A stretch of DNA of 46,634 nt from positions 1-46,634 of the forward strand of contig CAVFKD010000008.1 in assembly GCA_963623095.1 (NCBI GenBank), in the 5' to 3' direction. The position numbers and the translations under genes are program-made. The stretch is from UBA3210 sp963623095 (lineage in GTDB: Bacteria > Bacillota_I > Bacilli_A > RFN20 > CAG-449). Below, in pieces: positions 25,615-33,979 of the stretch. Under the pieces are notes generated by a model. That model had not been told where the DNA came from. It saw only the letters and a list, made by a program, of their open reading frames with translations, and made no database searches. How positions within the stretch are numbered: the first letter of the stretch is position 1; each line of letters begins with the position of its first letter.

Positions 25615-26346
25615 ATGGACTCATTTAAAAGATTTTTAAAAAACAAAAAAGCAATCGTGTTCCTTGATTTTGAAGGAACACAATTTTCGCATGAAATAAT
25701 CGCGATTGGTGCGATTAAAGTCATGCTAGATGAAAATAAAAACATTATCGATAATCCTGATGCAAAAACATTTAAAGTATATGTTAAGCCTTTAGGAATC
25801 ATTGGTTCTATCGTTGAAGATATGACTTCAATTACTGAAGATACATTAATTAAACATGGTATTGGTTTAGAAGAAGCATTTAAGAAATTTCAAAGTTTTG
25901 TTAATATGCCTTCAAATGATGTATTATTTATCACTTTTGGTAATAACGATGCCAAAATGATTATTGATTCAATTAATTTATCTAAACCTAATAACTATAC
26001 GTATTGTTATAGTGTTGTAAATAATATATTTGATTATCTACCATTTATATCTAGATACATTAAAGATAACAACAATAACAATTATTCCTTAGTTAATTAT
26101 ATTAAATTATTTAATATAGCGCCTAATGGTGTTTCTCATGATCCATTAAACGATGCGATTGATTTAAAAAATCTCTATAAAGCAATGGATGAAAGAAAAG
26201 ACATTGTCTTAGAAGAATATTTAAAAGTAATTGAGCATACATCTTCTTACCCTACTCCAATAAAAGCATTAGTTACTAAATTATATAATGGGGAAAGCGT
26301 AACTAAAGATGATTTAATCGAAGAATGTAAAAAACAAATTATCTAG
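25615..26346 (+). CDS. DEDD-family 3'-5' exonuclease (RNase T/DnaQ-like)
   Basis: A 243-residue nuclease. Motif Exo I is FLDFEGT with Asp18 and Glu20; Exo II is the Asp in FGNNDAKM; Exo III is GVSHDPLNDA with His and Asp, the DEDDh arrangement. It should remove nucleotides from 3' ends of RNA or DNA. The extra length after Exo III (about 65 residues, helical) is not a domain I recognise. GGTGA precedes the start. The gene lies 8 nt before recU on the same transcript, so a role in DNA repair or recombination is plausible, but KapD/ERI-1-like RNA roles are equally possible. Confidence 0.88.
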   Translation: MDSFKRFLKNKKAIVFLDFEGTQFSHEIIAIGAIKVMLDENKNIIDNPDAKTFKVYVKPLGIIGSIVEDMTSITEDTLIKHGIGLEEAFKKFQSFVNMPSNDVLFITFGNNDAKMIIDSINLSKPNNYTYCYSVVNNIFDYLPFISRYIKDNNNNNYSLVNYIKLFNIAPNGVSHDPLNDAIDLKNLYKAMDERKDIVLEEYLKVIEHTSSYPTPIKALVTKLYNGESVTKDDLIEECKKQII

Positions 26347-26354
26347 GTGATATT

Positions 26355-26948
26355 ATGATTAATTATCCAAATAATAAAAAAGTAAATAACGAAGCAAATT
26401 CTCAAATAAACCCATACTCTCAAAAAAAGAAATCACTTTCTAATGCGAATAGAGGTATGGATTTTGAGCATGCAGTTACTTTATCTTGTCAATATTATGA
26501 TGATAATAATTTAGCATTACTCTCTAAAAGACCTACACCTATTAGAGTTGTTAAAAACGATTATAAGTTAGGTAAAATTACCGAAGCATATTTTGAAAAA
26601 CAATCTAACACTGATTATAACGGGGTATACAAAGGAAAATATGTAGACTTTGAATGTAAAGAAACTCTTTCTAAAACTTCATTAACATTTAATAATATTC
26701 CACTTCACCAAATTAAACACTTAAAAAAAGTTATATCTCAAGGTGGAATTGCTTTCTTTTTAATCTATTTTAAAACGCTTGATGAAATATATATGATATC
26801 CGCGTCTGACATGATTGATTTATATGAAAATAGCGATAGAAAATCTGCGACTATAGAATCAATTAGAGACAAAGGAATCAAAATTGAACAAGCTTATATG
26901 CCTAGAATTAAGTTTCTAGAAGCAATCGATAAAATGTTTAACCTTTAA
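26355..26948 (+). CDS. recU: Holliday junction resolvase RecU
   Basis: A 197-residue protein with RecU features: the N-terminal ANRGMDFEHAV motif, the catalytic core TDYNGVYKGKYVDFECKET with Asp and Glu ligands, and LHQIKHLKKVISQGGIAFFLI. It cuts Holliday junctions in recombination and chromosome segregation. In many Bacilli recU is next to a penicillin-binding protein gene; here the neighbour is a DEDD exonuclease 8 nt upstream. AGGTGA overlaps the upstream stop codon and acts as its ribosome binding site. A terminator follows at 26950. Confidence 0.93.
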   Translation: MINYPNNKKVNNEANSQINPYSQKKKSLSNANRGMDFEHAVTLSCQYYDDNNLALLSKRPTPIRVVKNDYKLGKITEAYFEKQSNTDYNGVYKGKYVDFECKETLSKTSLTFNNIPLHQIKHLKKVISQGGIAFFLIYFKTLDEIYMISASDMIDLYENSDRKSATIESIRDKGIKIEQAYMPRIKFLEAIDKMFNL

Positions 26949-26949
26949 T

Positions 26950-26984
26950 AAAGATTTTCCTTATAAATGGAAGATCTTTTTATT
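26950..26984 (+). terminator. Intrinsic terminator of the exonuclease-recU operon
   Basis: AAAGATTTTCC (26950-26960) pairs with GGAAGATCTTT (26969-26979), with one U-G pair and an 8-nt loop, followed by TTATTT. Confidence 0.8.
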
Positions 26985-27016
26985 TATATTTTTAAAATCA
27001 AAAATTGTCAATAAAA

Positions 27017-27052
27017 GAAAAAATGTTGACTATCATTAAATAATCAACATTT
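27017..27052 (-). terminator. Intrinsic terminator of the cca-dnaD-nth operon
   Basis: On the minus strand AAATGTTGA pairs with TCAACATTT around a loop that can itself pair, followed by TTT. The hairpin overlaps the nth stop codon. Confidence 0.75.
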
Positions 27053-27689
27053 ATACATTCTTTTTATAATATTTACAGATATCTTTTAATTTACAATTGT
27101 CACATTTAGGACTTTTTGAAGAGCAATAATATCTTCCAAAATGAATCATTTGATGATGAAATAACATTCTTCTTTCACCCTTAATTAATTTTTCTAATTT
27201 TAATTCAATTAAATAAGGATCATCATGTTCTAAAGCTAAATTTAATCTTTTTGCGATTCTACTTACATGTGTATCAACAGGAATTACTTCATTATTAAAT
27301 AATTCTCCAGTTACTACCGATGCAGTTTTTCTTCCTACACCAGGAAGAAGTATCAATTTATCTATATCATTTGGGACTATGCCATTAAATTCATTTAATA
27401 TTTGTTTCGCAATTAAGATGGTGTTTTTAGATTTATTACTCGCAAGTCCTAATGGTTTAATAATATTGTAAACATCTTCATATCTTGCGTTGCTTAAAAC
27501 TTCTAAATTATCGTATTTTAAGAATAATTTTTTAGTTACGTTATTAACGCTTTTATCAGTTGTTTGGGCAGATAGCATCACCGCGATAAGTAATTCATAA
27601 TCTTTAGAATAATTTAATTCACAATGAGCGTTAGGTAATATTTCATCTAAATAAGAAGTAATTAAATTAATCTTTTCTTCTTTTTTCAT
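27051..27689 (-). CDS. nth: Endonuclease III
   Basis: A 212-residue DNA glycosylase/AP lyase. The helix-hairpin-helix LPGVGRKTASVV carries the catalytic Lys, PVDTHVSRIAKRL carries the catalytic Asp, and the C-terminal Cys-X6-Cys-X2-Cys-X5-Cys (CSSKSPKCDNCKLKDIC) binds a [4Fe-4S] cluster. It removes oxidised pyrimidines in base-excision repair. The start overlaps the dnaD stop codon as TAATG, so translation is coupled. The dnaD-nth order is conserved in Bacilli, which supports the assignment. It is the last gene of a three-gene operon. Confidence 0.97.
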   Translation of the reverse strand: MKKEEKINLITSYLDEILPNAHCELNYSKDYELLIAVMLSAQTTDKSVNNVTKKLFLKYDNLEVLSNARYEDVYNIIKPLGLASNKSKNTILIAKQILNEFNGIVPNDIDKLILLPGVGRKTASVVTGELFNNEVIPVDTHVSRIAKRLNLALEHDDPYLIELKLEKLIKGERRMLFHHQMIHFGRYYCSSKSPKCDNCKLKDICKYYKKNV

Positions 27690-28342
27690 TAATCATCAGT
27701 CCATCTAGTCGCAGCGATATCAATTGTTTTTTGTAAATCATTTTTATTTGATTCACTAATTGAACTATAACCTTCTTTTTCAATATCATTCATTGTTAAA
27801 CGTTTAATAATAATCTTATCAACGCCTTTAAGAGTTACTCTTTTTGCTTTATTTTGACATTCATGTAAAGCATCAATAATTAAATCTTCTTTAACATCTT
27901 GAGATACCCATTCTCTAATTTTTTCTATTTCAATTGGAGTTAAACTTCTGCCTAATTCTTTTTCAAAAGTACCAAAGATATTAGTTAATTCATCCATTTT
28001 AGATTGGTTATCTTCGATTGAATTATTAATAATTAATTCTTTAACAAAGCTATCTTTTAATCTTTTATAAGTAGGTTTAATTGAAGTAGTAATTGAATTT
28101 TCATTAGATACATATTCTAAGAAACCTCTAGTTACTAAAGAGCTTAATAAACTATCAATTTGTTTAACATCTAAATTCATTTTTAAAGCGAGCATATCAC
28201 TTGTCACTAATACTTCTTGTTCTTTTAAAATATTATCAACAAGTAAAAGAATCGCTAAATCGTATTCATTTAGTCCTAATGATTTATATGTATCAATCAA
28301 TAATGATCTATAGTCAAGATAGTTAATATTAAATTTATCCAT
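27689..28342 (-). CDS. dnaD: DNA replication protein DnaD
   Basis: A 217-residue protein. The N-terminal winged-helix region (about 20-95) is followed by the DnaB_2/DnaD C-terminal domain (about 125-190): RSLTPIEIEKIREWVSQD, ALHECQNKAKRVTLKGVDKI. DnaD helps open DNA and load helicase in primosome assembly in Bacilli. The start is supported by GGAGAAG upstream. It overlaps cca by 8 nt and nth by 1 nt, so the three are translated together. The C-terminal tail is rich in Asp, as in other DnaD proteins, and is probably flexible. Confidence 0.9.
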   Translation of the reverse strand: MDKFNINYLDYRSLLIDTYKSLGLNEYDLAILLLVDNILKEQEVLVTSDMLALKMNLDVKQIDSLLSSLVTRGFLEYVSNENSITTSIKPTYKRLKDSFVKELIINNSIEDNQSKMDELTNIFGTFEKELGRSLTPIEIEKIREWVSQDVKEDLIIDALHECQNKAKRVTLKGVDKIIIKRLTMNDIEKEGYSSISESNKNDLQKTIDIAATRWTDD

Positions 28343-29423
28343 TTTTTCTCTTCTCCTTTTTTCTATTTATCTTATCACTTTTTTTCATAAGTGAAAGAAC
28401 TTTATTTAAATTATGCGACTTTATTTCTTTTAATAATTCATTATTTAAATATATTTTATTTATATATTTATTGTCTTCTCCTTCAATAAACATAATATTA
28501 GATATATTATCGTTATTTATAGTTTCTTCCTTGGTGTAAAAATATATCGCTAAATGGGAAGATTCTTTAGCTTTATAATAATCTTCATATGTTTGGCAGA
28601 TACTAAATAAATAATCGTATTTGTCAAATTCTTCTTTGTTAGTTAAATAATAATCATAATTAACTAAATATAATGAAGTTTTATTATTACAAACATCTAA
28701 AAGATTATAATTATCATCAATACAAATATCATTATTTTCTTTTATATCATTAAAAGGATATATCAACTCTAAATGATATTCTTTAAATATATTCTCATAT
28801 AAAGATAATGAATAAGCTTTTATTTTATTTAATTCAATATAAGCTTTTTTGAAAGGTATTTTCTTTAATAAATCAAAGTTTTCTATTATTTCTTTTTTAA
28901 ACGTAATTTCAAAATCATACATTAAAGAAAATCTAATTCCTCTTAATATTCTTAAAGGGTCTTCTTTAATTCTTTTATTCGCATCACCAATAAAAACTAA
29001 TTTCTTATTTTCTAAATCTTCTAATCCATGATGAAAATCTAATATGTTACCTTCTTCATCAATATATAAAGCATTCAAAGAAAAATCTCTTCTTAATGAA
29101 TCTTCTTTAGGATCTTTAATAAATTTAACTTTGGAAGGATGGCGATAATCTTCATATCCATCTTCTTTTCTTAAAGTAGTTAAATCTATTTTAATACCTT
29201 CATATTTAATAGTTATTGATCCAGAATTAGAATAATTAGATGCATCTAAAAAAGTTTGAATTTCTTCAATTGTCGCATCTGTTACAAAATCATAATCAGT
29301 TAATTCTTTATTTAAAAGAATATCACGTGTTGTTCCTCCAACAATGTAGAGTCGATATCCATGAATATTAAATATCGAAGCTAAAGATGTATATATATTT
29401 GGTAAAGAAGTAACTTTGTTCAT
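28335..29423 (-). CDS. cca: CCA tRNA nucleotidyltransferase
   Basis: A 362-residue enzyme of the poly(A) polymerase family. The head domain shows VGGTTRDILL with the GG(x)R motif, DYDFVTD with catalytic Asp pair, RRDFSLNAL and EDPLRILRGIRF, all typical of bacterial CCA-adding or tRNA-repair enzymes. It adds or repairs the 3' CCA end of tRNA. The C-terminal half is more divergent and shorter than in many bacterial enzymes (usually about 400 residues), with many Asn and Tyr. The single tRNA-Leu fully in this window already encodes CCA, so the role here may be mainly repair. AAAGGATC precedes the start. It is the first gene of the cca-dnaD-nth operon. Confidence 0.9.
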   Translation of the reverse strand: MNKVTSLPNIYTSLASIFNIHGYRLYIVGGTTRDILLNKELTDYDFVTDATIEEIQTFLDASNYSNSGSITIKYEGIKIDLTTLRKEDGYEDYRHPSKVKFIKDPKEDSLRRDFSLNALYIDEEGNILDFHHGLEDLENKKLVFIGDANKRIKEDPLRILRGIRFSLMYDFEITFKKEIIENFDLLKKIPFKKAYIELNKIKAYSLSLYENIFKEYHLELIYPFNDIKENNDICIDDNYNLLDVCNNKTSLYLVNYDYYLTNKEEFDKYDYLFSICQTYEDYYKAKESSHLAIYFYTKEETINNDNISNIMFIEGEDNKYINKIYLNNELLKEIKSHNLNKVLSLMKKSDKINRKKEKRKNG

Positions 29424-29481
29424 ATTCAGATCCTTTAAACTAGAAATATTATATATTTGAAATAGACAATAATCAATCGAA

Positions 29482-29515
29482 GAAAAAAGTATTAATCCAA
29501 ATAAAGATTAATACT
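29482..29515 (-). terminator. Intrinsic terminator of the zinc-ribbon membrane gene
   Basis: On the minus strand AGTATTAATC pairs with GATTAATACT (10 bp) around an 8-nt loop, followed by TTTTTC. It lies in the gap between the zinc-ribbon gene and cca. Confidence 0.85.
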
Positions 29516-29530
29516 CTCAATCACTTATAA

Positions 29531-29953
29531 TTATTTAATTTTTGGTTTGTTAGTGAAATATACAATTACGGGTATAAATAATGTTAACAAAGCTAAAATA
29601 ACAATCACAGGAACGCTAAAGAATGAATTATCAACTATCGCACAAATAATATATCCAACAAATAAAACAAGTAGAACAATAAAAACTATAATAGTATTTT
29701 TAATCGCATTAGATTTATCTTTCTTTTGTTGTTCTATAATATTAATTTCATCCATTTCTTTTTGTTTCTTTAAACATTCTTTACATGTATAAGTTATTTT
29801 ATCTGGTCCTCTTTTGATACCACCTTTAGGATGTCTTTTTATATAAGTAGGAGAATAAGTCTTAATCGCATCTATATCATTATATATTTTTCTTTTGCAA
29901 ATACTGCATTCACCTATTATAGGTCCTTCAATTTTTCTTTCTTCAACTCCCAT
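29531..29953 (-). CDS. Zinc-ribbon protein with two membrane helices, unknown function
   Basis: A 140-residue protein. CSIC and CKEC (residues about 16-61) make a zinc-binding site interrupted by a basic loop (RHPKGGIKRGP). A charged helix follows (62-82), then two hydrophobic helices (about 85-107 and 112-134). The zinc ribbon should be cytoplasmic and the protein anchored in the membrane. I recognise no family. GAGGTG precedes the start. It lies 29 nt downstream of the low-molecular-weight phosphatase on the same strand, so they probably share a transcript. A role cannot be assigned. Confidence 0.7.
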   Translation of the reverse strand: MGVEERKIEGPIIGECSICKRKIYNDIDAIKTYSPTYIKRHPKGGIKRGPDKITYTCKECLKKQKEMDEINIIEQQKKDKSNAIKNTIIVFIVLLVLFVGYIICAIVDNSFFSVPVIVILALLTLFIPVIVYFTNKPKIK

Positions 29954-29982
29954 AAAACACCTCTTTATTCCATTTATATTAA

Positions 29983-30468
29983 TTAAACATCGAAATGATA
30001 TTTATTTTTTAAATAAGCTGTAAATCCATTTAAACCTTTAACAATATCTTGATATGTCTTTTCAAAATCACCTGAATACCAAGGATCAGAGATATCTCTT
30101 TCTTCATTACAATATTCTAATAGTAATTTAATTTTATTATCTTTATCATTTTTAAAAATTCTAAGCATGTTTTGTATGTTATATTCATCCATGCCGATAA
30201 TATAATCATATTCATAATAATCTTCTTCTTTTATTTGGCATGCTCTTTTATCCAAAGAAAAAGGAATACCATGCTTTTTTAAGCATGCTTGTGCAGGAGG
30301 ATAAATAGGATTACCTCTTCCTAGAAAGATTTCTTCAGAAGATGTAGCTTTTGATTCAACTAAGAAATAAGATTCTAAATTTTGTTTTTTAATCATATCT
30401 TTAAAGATAAATTCACTCATTGGTGAACGACAAATATTGCCATGGCATACAAATAATACTTTAATCAT
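29983..30468 (-). CDS. Low-molecular-weight protein tyrosine phosphatase
   Basis: A 161-residue cytoplasmic phosphatase. The loop FVCHGNICRSPMSE has nucleophile Cys8 and Arg14, with the general acid Asp in DPWYSGDFE. The size matches the family. It removes phosphate from protein tyrosine or arginine in Firmicutes; the present substrate is not defined. AGGTG precedes the start. A UUCG-type terminator of the upstream diguanylate cyclase lies between the two genes, so this gene probably has its own promoter or uses read-through. Confidence 0.95.
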   Translation of the reverse strand: MIKVLFVCHGNICRSPMSEFIFKDMIKKQNLESYFLVESKATSSEEIFLGRGNPIYPPAQACLKKHGIPFSLDKRACQIKEEDYYEYDYIIGMDEYNIQNMLRIFKNDKDNKIKLLLEYCNEERDISDPWYSGDFEKTYQDIVKGLNGFTAYLKNKYHFDV

Positions 30469-30503
30469 AAAATCACCTACTTTTATTAATTCATTATTCT
30501 AAG

Positions 30504-30525
30504 ATAAAAGCCACCGAAGTGGCTT
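30504..30525 (-). terminator. Intrinsic terminator of the second diguanylate cyclase
   Basis: On the minus strand AAGCCAC pairs with GTGGCTT around a TTCG tetraloop, followed by TTAT. UUCG loops are notably stable. Confidence 0.85.
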
Positions 30526-30528
30526 AGT

Positions 30529-31875
30529 TTATTTTAAAAATGTCATTTTATATCCGATGTTCTTTTTAGAAATATACATCGCATCATCAACTTTTTTATA
30601 AAGTGTATTAAAGTTGTCGTTACTATTGCCATCATAGAATGTGCAGCCCGCGGAAATAGAAATTGTATAATCTTTTAATTCTTCAATTTCAATTTGCTTA
30701 AACGCAGAGACAACTCTATCCCATAATTTTTCAGCAGCATTTAAATCAGTAAGTCCATGAACAAACACTGCAAATTCATCTCCACCTAATCTAAATGCGA
30801 CATCTTCAGGGCGTGAATTTTTCTTTAATACATCAGCGATAGCTTGGATGACTTTATCGCCAACTTCATGACCGAAGTTATCATTGATAGCTTTGAAATA
30901 ATCGCAATCCATTAAGCAGAATAATCCACTTTCTTTATTTTCAATATATTTTTTAATCTTATGTTCACCTGTACCACGATTATATAATCCACTTAATTGA
31001 TCACGTTGTGCAAGAATTGTTAATGTTTCTTCTTTTCTCTTTTCTTCATCAATTACTTCAACAAGTAATAAAACATGCCATAAATGTCCATATTCATCAC
31101 AATCTTCTTTGATATATGACATTCTAACCCAACCAGCGAATTTACCAATGAATTCAATTGTAATAGAATTTCTTTCCTTCATACGTTCATCTAAGGTGTT
31201 AATATCAATGAATTTTTTAACATCATCAATAAACGCAGGAATACATACATAATCAAGTACCGAATTAATATTATTAGTAAATGTATTACTACCTTTTATT
31301 TCTGAATGTTTAATATGGGTACTTGCTTTAATTTCATAATAAGTATTATTAATTAAATCTACACGGTGGAGAGAATAAAAAGCATTCGCTAAAGCTTCAT
31401 AAGCCTTGTTCATACCTTCTTCTTTCTTCTTAGCTTCTTGATTAATAATTTCATCAATATTTCTAAATCCGCAGATAATTTTTAATTCTTCGCCTTCTTT
31501 AGAAACACGAATATAATGCGCGGAATAATAATGAATCTTTTTATCTTCAATAATTCTATAAGGTATTTCAATTTGTTCTTTCTTAGAAAGTTCATTTACT
31601 ACATTATCTAATTTTAGTTGGTTTTTTAAGAATTCTTGATCTTCAGCATATACACGATTTTTTATATAAGTATAAAGCATCATTTCATAATTGGATGTAT
31701 AATTTACATCACCAAATCCTTGAGTTTTATATCCATCAATCTTCATAATTCTTGCAGTTCCTGTCGCAGGATAAATTAAAAAGACATTAAGATAGTTAAT
31801 TGCGAAAGCATTGAACATTGATTCATAAGCGTTCAATTCTTGTCTCATTTCACTAATAATTTGATTTTCAACCAT
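30529..31875 (-). CDS. Soluble diguanylate cyclase with PAS-like sensor domains
   Basis: A 448-residue protein without membrane helices. Two regions (about 20-140 and 160-280) look like PAS-type sensor domains (FNAFAINYLNVFLIY..., YSLHRVDLINNTYYEIKAS...). The GGDEF domain has DQLSGLYNR, FCLMDCDYFKAINDNFGHEVGD and RLGGDEF at 364-368. The inhibitory I-site RPED (355-358) is present exactly five residues before the signature, so it should be feedback-inhibited by cyclic di-GMP, unlike the cyclase at 1419-2510. I chose the ATG at 31875, which has AAGGGGAA upstream; an in-frame ATG 11 codons earlier lies before that site and over the dyad near the promoter. Confidence 0.9.
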   Translation of the reverse strand: MVENQIISEMRQELNAYESMFNAFAINYLNVFLIYPATGTARIMKIDGYKTQGFGDVNYTSNYEMMLYTYIKNRVYAEDQEFLKNQLKLDNVVNELSKKEQIEIPYRIIEDKKIHYYSAHYIRVSKEGEELKIICGFRNIDEIINQEAKKKEEGMNKAYEALANAFYSLHRVDLINNTYYEIKASTHIKHSEIKGSNTFTNNINSVLDYVCIPAFIDDVKKFIDINTLDERMKERNSITIEFIGKFAGWVRMSYIKEDCDEYGHLWHVLLLVEVIDEEKRKEETLTILAQRDQLSGLYNRGTGEHKIKKYIENKESGLFCLMDCDYFKAINDNFGHEVGDKVIQAIADVLKKNSRPEDVAFRLGGDEFAVFVHGLTDLNAAEKLWDRVVSAFKQIEIEELKDYTISISAGCTFYDGNSNDNFNTLYKKVDDAMYISKKNIGYKMTFLK

Positions 31876-31887
31876 AAATTCCCCTTG

Positions 31888-31918
31888 GCAAATTCTATTT
31901 GCAAACATATATATTATA
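31888..31918 (-). promoter_or_regulatory. Promoter region with a palindrome near the start of transcription
   Basis: TATAAT on the minus strand (31918-31913) is followed near the predicted start by GCAAAT-TCT-ATTTGC (31888-31902), a perfect 6-3-6 dyad between promoter and ribosome binding site. It could be an operator or a leader hairpin for the cyclase. Confidence 0.5.
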
Positions 31919-31936
31919 CTACTATTTAAATAAAAT

Positions 31937-31968
31937 GCAAAAAGAAAAGCATTCCCGAAAGAATGCTT
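31937..31968 (-). terminator. Intrinsic terminator of the GltD-like gene
   Basis: On the minus strand AAGCATTC pairs with GAATGCTT around a 6-nt loop, followed by TTCTTTTT. Confidence 0.88.
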
Positions 31969-31974
31969 AAGTTA

Positions 31975-32946
31975 CTATTTATGTTCTAATACGTATTTTG
32001 CGAATCCTTTACCACATAATAAAGCATCGCCAATAGTCTTTGCACCTAAGATGACATCGCCACCTGTAAAGATATTTTCAACAGATGTTTGATAAGCGAT
32101 CATCTTACCTGCACCATAACTTGCTTTTGCGACTACATAGCCATGGTTTGTTTCGATTTTACCAACATTCCATACTGATGAATCTGGAATTTGACCAATC
32201 GCAGAAATAACATAATCACATGGAATTTCAACAAATTTACCAGTTCCAACAGGGCTTCTTCTTCCTGATGCATCAGGTTCACCAAGTTCCATAATTTCAC
32301 ATTTACATTTTACAACATGGCCATTTTCACCAATTAATTCAACTGGGTTTGTTAAGAATTGAAGTTCTACACCTTCATTTTCTGCATCTTCCATTTCATT
32401 TTTCTTACATGGAGCTTCATCTCTACTTCTTCTATAGCAAATAATAGTTTTTTCAGCGCCACATCTTACTGCAGCACGTGCGCCATCCATCGCGACATTA
32501 CCTGCGCCAACTAAAATAACTGTACCATGTAATTTTGGTTTTGAATCCTTTAAATGTAATTTATCTTCAAAGTTAAAATCGCGTAAGAAATCAAGTGCAT
32601 CTAAAGATCCTTCTAAATCTTCACCAGGAACACCTAAATGACGAACTTTTGTTAAGCCAAATGCTAAATAAACATAATCATATTTAGTAGCTAAATCAAG
32701 GAAGTCAGATTCTTTTAAATCTTTACCGTAGATGAAATTACCACCTAAATCTTGAACTGGAGTAATTGATCTATTAACTGTATCAAGACCAATTCTAAAT
32801 CCTGGAATACCAAATGACATAACTCCACCTGCGAATTTTTCTCTATCGTAGATATCGACTTCAACTCCTGCGGTTAATAAATCTTTAGCCGCGGATAATC
32901 CAGCAGGGCCTGCACCTATAATAGCGACTTTTAATTTTTCACTCAT
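31975..32946 (-). CDS. GltD-like FAD/NAD(P)-dependent oxidoreductase without the N-terminal Fe-S domain
   Basis: A 323-residue flavoprotein. The FAD-binding Rossmann motif IIGAGPAGLSAAKDL starts at residue 8, a second Rossmann motif LVGAGNVAMDGARAA (about 150) binds NAD(P)H, and ISAIGQIPD and FTGGDVILGAKTI complete the fold. ICYRRSRDEAP followed by the Glu-rich AENEGVE matches glutamate synthase small subunit (GltD) and relatives. True GltD is about 130-150 residues longer with an N-terminal Fe-S domain that is absent here, and no large subunit is nearby, so it is not a complete glutamate synthase. It may donate electrons to another partner. GAGGT precedes the start; a good promoter lies at 32977-33005. 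Confidence 0.88.
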   Translation of the reverse strand: MSEKLKVAIIGAGPAGLSAAKDLLTAGVEVDIYDREKFAGGVMSFGIPGFRIGLDTVNRSITPVQDLGGNFIYGKDLKESDFLDLATKYDYVYLAFGLTKVRHLGVPGEDLEGSLDALDFLRDFNFEDKLHLKDSKPKLHGTVILVGAGNVAMDGARAAVRCGAEKTIICYRRSRDEAPCKKNEMEDAENEGVELQFLTNPVELIGENGHVVKCKCEIMELGEPDASGRRSPVGTGKFVEIPCDYVISAIGQIPDSSVWNVGKIETNHGYVVAKASYGAGKMIAYQTSVENIFTGGDVILGAKTIGDALLCGKGFAKYVLEHK

Positions 32947-32976
32947 AATTTTACCTCACTTTGTTAATATATTAAA

Positions 32977-33005
32977 ATTATACATTATTTACCTTTATAA
33001 GTTAA
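32977..33005 (-). promoter_or_regulatory. Promoter of the GltD-like gene
   Basis: On the minus strand TTAACT (33005-33000) and a perfect TATAAT (32982-32977) are separated by 17 bp. Confidence 0.6.
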
Positions 33006-33080
33006 ATAAAAGAATTATTTTACTACCTCAAACAAGATAAAATAGTGTTTTAAGCACAAAATAACATTTATTATCGAAAA

Positions 33081-33857
33081 TTATACATTTTTATAAACAT
33101 ATGTATTATTTGCTTCATCAAATTCATATTCATCTTCACAACCCCATAATTCAAAAGCTAATTTATATGCATCAACAGATTTGTTTTTAAAACTACCTTT
33201 ATAATCAACTCTTCCACCTTGAAGTAACATATATCCAACATGGCAACCAATATCTTCATCTGAATATAATAAAGCAAATCTAATATTTGGATTTAATTCG
33301 CTCAATTTAATAATCGCGCCAAAAGGAGGATCCCAAGGGGTTTCAAAACTAAATGTATTACCTTTATCACCAATGGTTAAATTATTTGAATTCCATTTAC
33401 ATCCCCAATTTTTAATTCTCCATTCATACCAGTTAATCGCATCATAATTTAAAATATTATCAACTTGTCTTTTACCTAATTCTATAAGTTTATCAACTTC
33501 ATTATTGTATTTAGTTAATATCTTATTTAATTCTTTTTCACTGAGAAATAGTTGTTCTTTATTGCATAAATGTTTACTTATTTTTAAAACAATATCTTCA
33601 AATTCTTCACTAGATATTTTATCTTCTTTAGTCCCATAATATAAAACATTATTATTAATCTTAGTTAAATAAAGCAATAATCCTTCATCACTTTTGGTTG
33701 AGAATTCAATTTCTAGATCTTCAGGCATTGGGTATAATTTATTAAAATCAAATTCAATACATTTCCCTTTTTCATTATAAGTACCATAAGTTTCAATTAA
33801 CTTTTCTACAGTTTTTGCATTTCCAACTATAATTTTATTTTTTATCCAATTTGGCAT
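33081..33857 (-). CDS. Api92-like protein (DUF1281-type)
   Basis: A 258-residue soluble protein. It opens with MPNWIKNKIIV and FDFNKLYPMPEDLE, and the second half has YEWRIKNWGCKWN, FSFETPWDPPFGAIIKLSE and YSDEDIGCHVGYMLL, the signature pattern of Api92-like proteins (ferredoxin-like fold). These are often phage- or element-borne and have no established function. AAAGGAG precedes the start. The gene is monocistronic and stands between metabolic genes with no other phage gene around, so it may be a relic of transfer or a domesticated gene. The GC content does not stand out from its neighbours by eye. Confidence 0.8.
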   Translation of the reverse strand: MPNWIKNKIIVGNAKTVEKLIETYGTYNEKGKCIEFDFNKLYPMPEDLEIEFSTKSDEGLLLYLTKINNNVLYYGTKEDKISSEEFEDIVLKISKHLCNKEQLFLSEKELNKILTKYNNEVDKLIELGKRQVDNILNYDAINWYEWRIKNWGCKWNSNNLTIGDKGNTFSFETPWDPPFGAIIKLSELNPNIRFALLYSDEDIGCHVGYMLLQGGRVDYKGSFKNKSVDAYKLAFELWGCEDEYEFDEANNTYVYKNV

Positions 33858-33944
33858 AATATCTCCTTTGGCTAAAAAGCCCTTCTATAATTAATAATGT
33901 GGATAAAAAACAAAAAATCCTAAAAATTAAATAAAAAATATTTC

Positions 33945-33975
33945 AACTTAAAAATGGACCTATTAAAGTCCATTT
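33945..33975 (-). terminator. Intrinsic terminator of the GH28 gene
   Basis: On the minus strand AAATGGAC pairs with GTCCATTT around an 8-nt loop, followed by TTAAG. The U-tract is short, so the terminator is moderate. Confidence 0.7.
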
Positions 33976-33979
33976 AAAA

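Noticed and set aside
33858..33979. A short GGCT-AAAA-AGCC hairpin near the Api92-like start
   Set aside because: The stem is only four to five base pairs and has no T-tract, so it is not supported as a regulatory element.
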